11,398 nucleotides of DNA from Eubacterium sp. (GTDB lineage Bacteria > Bacillota > Clostridia > Lachnospirales > CAG-274): contig JAJBVU010000133.1 in NCBI GenBank assembly GCA_020859645.1, forward strand, positions 1 through 11,398, in the 5' to 3' direction. The stretch's first letter is position 1, and every line of letters begins with the position of its first letter. The translations under genes and the position numbers were made by a program. Positions 7,454-11,398 of this stretch are shown here, piece after piece. Under the pieces are notes generated by a model. It was not told where the DNA came from. It saw only the letters and a list, made by a program, of their open reading frames with translations, and did no database searches.

Positions 7454-7729
7454 TTACTTCATATTGGCAAATCTTTCTACAGCCAATGTGAAGTCGGCTA
7501 TGGTTTTGTCTGCGTCGCCATGTTCAAGCCCGTCACGAACACAGTGCTTTATGTGTCCTTCCAAAATCACCTTGCCGCAGCCGTGTAAAGCCGATTTAGC
7601 CGCATTAATTTGTGATAAAATATCCTCACAGGGAACATCTTCGTCAATCATTCGGTCAATAGCCTGTACCTGACCGATTATTTTCTTTAATCTTCTGTGC
7701 AGATTGTCTGCATCCATACATTGTCTCAT
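7454..7729 (-). CDS. csoR: CsoR/RcnR-family metal-sensing transcriptional repressor
   Basis: All-helical tetrameric DNA-binding repressor that releases its operator on binding a metal ion, best matched to Cu+. The 91 residues contain C34, H59 and C63 with the same spacing (25 and 4) as C36/H61/C65 of Mycobacterium tuberculosis CsoR. This is the x-Cys-His-Cys pattern; Ni/Co sensor RcnR has His at the last position. Position 2, equivalent to RcnR H3, is Arg, arguing against an RcnR or InrS site. Two extra cysteines, C4 and C51, are present. GGAGG eight bases before the ATG supports this start, which keeps C4. The gene begins 33 bases after dnaB with no room for a promoter except inside dnaB. 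Its likely targets are the two boxes 5' of the ATPase. Family is sure; the metal is likely but not certain. Confidence 0.9.
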   Translation of the reverse strand: MRQCMDADNLHRRLKKIIGQVQAIDRMIDEDVPCEDILSQINAAKSALHGCGKVILEGHIKHCVRDGLEHGDADKTIADFTLAVERFANMK

Positions 7730-7762
7730 ATATCATTCCTCCGATTTACCTGAGGGGTTTGC

Positions 7763-9145
7763 TTATTCAGACGACGGCTGCTGTTGTGGGTATTCGTCCT
7801 TTTCGAGGTTGTCAAAGCGGGTGAAAGCGCCGAACCACTTCAAAAGAATTGTTCCCACAGAGCCGTTTCTGTGTTTAGCTATAATTACCTCGGCTTTGCC
7901 CTTGACCTCAACGTTTTCAGGCTCATAATATTCCTGACGGAAAAGGAAGCAGACAATGTCGGCGTCCTGCTCTATAGCACCCGAATCACGAAGGTCACTG
8001 AGCATAGGGCGCTTATCCTTTCTTGACTCGTTTGCTCTCGAAAGCTGGGAAAGAGCCACCAAAGGCACGTCAAGCTCCTTCGCTATCTGCTTCAGCGACT
8101 TCGAAATCTGAGCAACTTCCTGCTGCATAGAGTCGCCCCGTCTTGTGTTCTGACCCATACTCATAAGCTGAAGATAGTCTATAACAATAAGCCCCAAGCC
8201 GTGTTCAAGCTTAAGCTTTCGACATTTTGCCCTGATTTCCATAGGCGTAATTGAAGTATCGTCTATGTAAATAGGCGCTTCGGAGATTTCTCCCACAGCT
8301 TCCAAAACCTTAAGCCAGTCGTCGTTTTCGAGCCGTCCTGTCTTAATTCGCCCTGCGTCAACCATAGCTTCGCTGCTTATAAAACGGTTTACAAGCTGAC
8401 CGGCGGACATTTCAAGGCTGAAAATCGCCGTAGGTATTTTCTTTTTAACTGCGGCATATTGGGCTATGTTTAAAGCAAAGGCGGTTTTGCCCATTGAGGG
8501 TCTTGCGGCAATGAGAATCAAGTCGGAATTTTGAAGTCCGGAGGTTTTATAGTCAAAGTCAATAAACCCTGTGGGAATGCCCGTAATAGGGGAGTTGTTT
8601 TTGCTGGCTTCCTCCATTGTGGAAAGAGAAGCGCTTATAAGCTCTCTTATGGGGATAAAGTCCTCGCTGCGGCGGTTGGTTACAATGTCGAAAATACGCT
8701 TTTCGGCGTCCTGAAGTATGTTGTCGACATTGTCAGCCCCTTTATAGCACTCCTCTGAAATATCTCCGGAGGCTTTTATAAGACGGCGCAGAACAGCTTT
8801 GTCAGCCACAATTTTGGCGTATTTGCTGCAGTTTATGCTTGTTGCCACAGCGGTGCTTAGGGTGACTAAGTATTCCATTCCCCCGGCTTGTTCCAAAAGA
8901 CCCTTTTCTTCAAGGCGGTTTTTAACCGTAATTATGTCAACAGTGTCTCCGGCGTTAAAAAGCTCCTGAATGGCTGAAAAAATTGCCTGATGATCAGGGC
9001 GGTAGAAGTCCTGTGAGCTTAAGGAGTCAACAGCGGCTCTTATGCCGTCAAGGTCAAAAAACATACACGCCAAAACATACTGTTCTGCGTCAACGTCGCT
9101 GGGTGGTATTCTTTTTAAAAGCACATTTTGGTTTTCTTCTGCCAT
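7763..9145 (-). CDS. dnaB: Replicative DNA helicase DnaB (DnaC in Bacillus naming)
   Basis: Hexameric ring helicase that unwinds DNA at the replication fork, moves 5' to 3' on the lagging strand and recruits primase. Its 460 residues are normal length. The N-terminal collar domain starts PPSDVDAEQYVLACMF (about 14-29). A linker leads to the RecA-like ATPase, with Walker A ARPSMGKT (K220), Walker B LIVIDYLQL (D323), and the C-terminal stretch QLSRANESR...DLRDSGAIEQDAD followed by FLFRQEYY. There is no intein or insertion. An AGAGGA site precedes the ATG. It starts 27 bases after rplI, the order seen in many Firmicutes. The acidic, Gln-rich tail is unremarkable. Confidence 0.97.
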   Translation of the reverse strand: MAEENQNVLLKRIPPSDVDAEQYVLACMFFDLDGIRAAVDSLSSQDFYRPDHQAIFSAIQELFNAGDTVDIITVKNRLEEKGLLEQAGGMEYLVTLSTAVATSINCSKYAKIVADKAVLRRLIKASGDISEECYKGADNVDNILQDAEKRIFDIVTNRRSEDFIPIRELISASLSTMEEASKNNSPITGIPTGFIDFDYKTSGLQNSDLILIAARPSMGKTAFALNIAQYAAVKKKIPTAIFSLEMSAGQLVNRFISSEAMVDAGRIKTGRLENDDWLKVLEAVGEISEAPIYIDDTSITPMEIRAKCRKLKLEHGLGLIVIDYLQLMSMGQNTRRGDSMQQEVAQISKSLKQIAKELDVPLVALSQLSRANESRKDKRPMLSDLRDSGAIEQDADIVCFLFRQEYYEPENVEVKGKAEVIIAKHRNGSVGTILLKWFGAFTRFDNLEKDEYPQQQPSSE

Positions 9146-9172
9146 TGTGTTTCCTCTTTTCTTTTCTGCCGA

Positions 9173-9622
9173 TTATTCCGCCTTTGTTATGTTGAGCTTA
9201 AGAGATGCTGTTACCTTTGTGTGAAGCTTTACGGAAACCTCCGCTTCGCCTAATGTTTTTAAAGGCTCAGCAATAACGATTTTTCTCTTGTCGATTTCAA
9301 TGTCCTGCTGTTCCTTAAGAGCCTGAGCAATTTCCTTACCTGTTACTGAGCCGAAAATTCTGCCGCTTGTGCCTGATTTTACGCTTAAGTTAACGGTGAT
9401 TGTGCCTAATTTTTCGCCTAAAGCCTTAGCCTCCTGATATTCCGCTTCAAGCTTGGCTTCCATAGCCTGATTTTTTTTGTTTAAAGCGTTCATATTGCCC
9501 TTGTTTGCTTCAACAGCAAGCTTTTTGGGGAAAAGGCAGTTTTTGGCATATCCGTCACTGGCGTTTATAACCTGACCCTTTTTACCTACGTTTTTAACAT
9601 CTTCAAGTAATATTACCTTCAT
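9173..9622 (-). CDS. rplI: 50S ribosomal protein L9
   Basis: Binds 23S rRNA at the base of the L1 stalk and helps keep the reading frame. At 149 residues it has the expected length. The N-terminal domain is the classic signature (MKVILLEDVKNVGKKGQ, then DGYAKNCLFPKKLA). A lysine/glutamate-rich connecting helix spans about 45-75. The C-terminal domain begins around residue 80 (SGTSGRIFGSVTGKEIAQAL). TAAGGAGG upstream fixes the start. It is 15 bases after the gdpP stop and 27 before the dnaB start, so it is the second gene of the operon. Confidence 0.98.
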   Translation of the reverse strand: MKVILLEDVKNVGKKGQVINASDGYAKNCLFPKKLAVEANKGNMNALNKKNQAMEAKLEAEYQEAKALGEKLGTITVNLSVKSGTSGRIFGSVTGKEIAQALKEQQDIEIDKRKIVIAEPLKTLGEAEVSVKLHTKVTASLKLNITKAE

Positions 9623-9637
9623 TATATATTTTCCTCC

Positions 9638-11332
9638 TTATTGATATATCTCATTTATTGCTTCGAAAAGTTGCTTTTCCGCTTCTTCAATTGTTTTCCC
9701 TTTAAGCTGACAGGCGGCTGCTTCAAAGTGACCTCCGCCCCCTAATTTCTCGGCAGCTAAGGAAACATTTATTTTACCCAAGGACCGCATGCTTATATTA
9801 ATGAGGGAATTTATCTCCGCAAGAACAAAGGCGGCTTCTATTCCCGAAATTTTCAAAAGCTCATCGGCAGCTGCTGCGGCGGTTAAATAGGGGTTTTCAC
9901 AGTCTCTTCCGCAAACTGCGACTGCCATATTTTCGTTTATTATTTTACAGCCACTTATTGTTTCAATACGGTCAAAATATGCCTTTTTGCTTTCCTTAAA
10001 CAAAAGCTTTACACGAATTGTGTCGGCTCCCTGTTTTTTAAGAAATGATGCGGCTTCAAAGGTCTGAATACCTGTTTTGACTGTGAAAAACTTAGTGTCG
10101 AGCATAATTCCCGAAAGAAGAGCATCAGCCTCTAAGGGCTTAAGCCTTATTTTTGCGCTCATATACATAAACATTTCGCAAATCAGTTCACAGGTAGACG
10201 AGGCTTTCGGCTCAAGGTATGACAGAACATAGCCTGTTATTGCGTTCGGAGCCTTGCGGTGATGGTCGAAAATTACATATTTGCCCGCCTTTTTTATAAG
10301 GCTGTCTGTTTCGCACTGAGCCGCCAAGTGGCAGTCGCAAATTATTAGAAGTGTTCTCTCCTTTATATAGTTTTCCGCTTCATCGGGCTTTATAAGCTTG
10401 TCCTTATACTCCTTGTCCTCCTTTATTCTGTCATAAAGGGGCGAAACAGAGGAAGAAACCTCGCCCAAAACAATGTTGAAGGGTCGGTTCAGAGTTTTGG
10501 CAATTCTGCAAAGCCCTATGCATGAGCCTAAGGCATCGAAATCGGCGTTTTTATGCCCCATAACAATTACGTTTGTACACTCTGTTATAAGGTCTGCAAG
10601 GGCATAGGCTTTAGCCCTTGCCCGAACTCTTGAATTATGCCCCGAGCTCTGAGAACCGCCGCCGAAAAACTCATGTTCCTCATTATCCTTTATAATCGCC
10701 TGGTCTCCCCCTCGGCTTAAAGCCAAATCAACAGCCGCTTTGGCGAAATCAAGAGACTCTATCAGGGTTTTGCCGTTTATGCCTACACCTATTGAAAGGG
10801 TCAGACAGGTGTTGTCTCCGCAGTCAATCTGCTTTATGCCCTCTAATATTGAAAACTTCCCCTTGCGGCATTTTTCCAAGCCTTCACCGGTCAGAAAGAA
10901 CATATATTTGTCGCTTTCAAAACGGCGGACTATACCGCCTATGCTTCTGAAAAAGTCGGAGATTTTGTTGTCCGTAATAACCCTTATAACCCCCTGACGC
11001 TTTTCAGCCACGTTTTCAAGGGCTTCACCGAAGTTATCTATAAAAATAAGCCCTACGGCAATATTTACGGGAGCCTGTGAAAAACAGCACTTATCCATAA
11101 AAAGGCTTAAGCCCTTGTCGGTTTTTACGGATGTAAAAATATAAGGGTCGCCTTTTATTTTAACAAGCTGCTTTTCCTTAACAGGGTCGAAATCGGGAAA
11201 AACTTCTTTAATGTTTTTGCCCTTAATTTCGGCTTTAAAGGAAAGTGTCTTTTCGAACAAGCTGTTATATTCGGTTATATTTAGGTTTTCGTCAAGCTCG
11301 ACCCATAAAAAGGGAAGTGAGTTAAAATCCAT
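9638..11332 (-). CDS. gdpP: GdpP/YybT-like c-di-AMP phosphodiesterase lacking the membrane anchor
   Basis: Likely hydrolyses the second messenger c-di-AMP, thereby influencing potassium and osmotic balance and the cell wall. The 564 residues begin directly in a PAS-like domain (about 6-60). A degenerate GGDEF domain follows (about 85-210), with ESDKY at 139-143 in place of GGDEF. The DHH-DHHA1 phosphodiesterase (about 250-560) keeps H260, D264, D266, D333, D356-H357-H358, D412 and GGGGH (531-535), so catalysis looks intact. Bacillus GdpP is about 95 residues longer because of two N-terminal membrane helices, which are absent here. Stops TAA, TAA and TGA lie in frame just upstream, so the start cannot be extended. 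Its ribosome-binding site (AGGCAGGCGG region) is weaker than its neighbours'. Position before rplI and dnaB is the standard Firmicute arrangement. Confidence 0.93.
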   Translation of the reverse strand: MDFNSLPFLWVELDENLNITEYNSLFEKTLSFKAEIKGKNIKEVFPDFDPVKEKQLVKIKGDPYIFTSVKTDKGLSLFMDKCCFSQAPVNIAVGLIFIDNFGEALENVAEKRQGVIRVITDNKISDFFRSIGGIVRRFESDKYMFFLTGEGLEKCRKGKFSILEGIKQIDCGDNTCLTLSIGVGINGKTLIESLDFAKAAVDLALSRGGDQAIIKDNEEHEFFGGGSQSSGHNSRVRARAKAYALADLITECTNVIVMGHKNADFDALGSCIGLCRIAKTLNRPFNIVLGEVSSSVSPLYDRIKEDKEYKDKLIKPDEAENYIKERTLLIICDCHLAAQCETDSLIKKAGKYVIFDHHRKAPNAITGYVLSYLEPKASSTCELICEMFMYMSAKIRLKPLEADALLSGIMLDTKFFTVKTGIQTFEAASFLKKQGADTIRVKLLFKESKKAYFDRIETISGCKIINENMAVAVCGRDCENPYLTAAAAADELLKISGIEAAFVLAEINSLINISMRSLGKINVSLAAEKLGGGGHFEAAACQLKGKTIEEAEKQLFEAINEIYQ

Positions 11333-11368
11333 ATTTACCGCCTGCCTTTATTAGGAAAACGCCTGTGA

Positions 11369-11398
11369 TCAGTGTTTTCTTAAATCATATATATCATA
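11369..11398 (-). CDS. Possible C-terminal tail of a gene upstream of gdpP (partial)
   Basis: The minus-strand frame entering at the right edge reads YDIYDLRKH then TGA. In Firmicutes the gene before gdpP is often yybS, a membrane protein, and this could be the end of one. Nine residues are too few to tell. The same bases (TATGAT, TATATGAT) could instead hold a -10 element. Confidence 0.15.
   Translation of the reverse strand, partial: YDIYDLRKH

Noticed and set aside
11357..11380. Imperfect hairpin GAAAAC...GTTTTC before gdpP
   Set aside because: Only six clean base pairs and no T tract in the minus direction; too weak to call a terminator or operator.

Overview
The window looks like chromosomal DNA of a low-to-moderate GC Clostridia-type Firmicute, probably a gut or plant-fibre-associated anaerobe of the Oscillospiraceae/Lachnospiraceae kind. 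This is inferred from the gdpP-rplI-dnaB gene order typical of Firmicutes, strong GGAGG ribosome-binding sites, consensus sigma-A promoter elements and U-rich hairpin terminators. I see no phage, insertion sequence, CRISPR array, tRNA or rRNA.

Left block, plus strand (1-5173): a secreted family-9 pectate lyase whose first codons lie left of the window, a GNAT acetyltransferase, a fumarylacetoacetate-hydrolase (FAH) fold enzyme and the DNA-uptake channel gene comEC. Gaps are only 16, 4 and 28 bases, so they can be read as one transcript. It ends in a long hairpin terminator that begins inside the last codons of comEC and also works for the opposite strand.

Middle block, minus strand (7392-5239): a metal-efflux island. 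A near-consensus promoter carries two nearly identical 18-base CsoR-type boxes, one across the -35/-10 spacer and one in the leader. It drives a P1B-type metal ATPase without an N-terminal metal-binding domain, followed 19 bases later by a 58-residue protein with two membrane segments. The small gene has a perfect ribosome-binding site.

Right block, minus strand (11332-7454): a GdpP/YybT-like c-di-AMP phosphodiesterase lacking the usual membrane anchor, ribosomal protein L9 (rplI), replicative helicase (dnaB) and a CsoR-family repressor. Gaps are 15, 27 and 33 bases. A terminator after csoR separates it from the ATPase promoter. The repressor therefore seems to be made from the housekeeping replication/translation operon, while its likely target has its own repressible promoter.

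Most of the window is ordinary core genome. The points most worth a second look are the metal island (unusual TM8 residues, small partner protein, tandem operators, regulator in a dnaB operon), the anchorless GdpP, and the pectate lyase in close order with an FAH enzyme.
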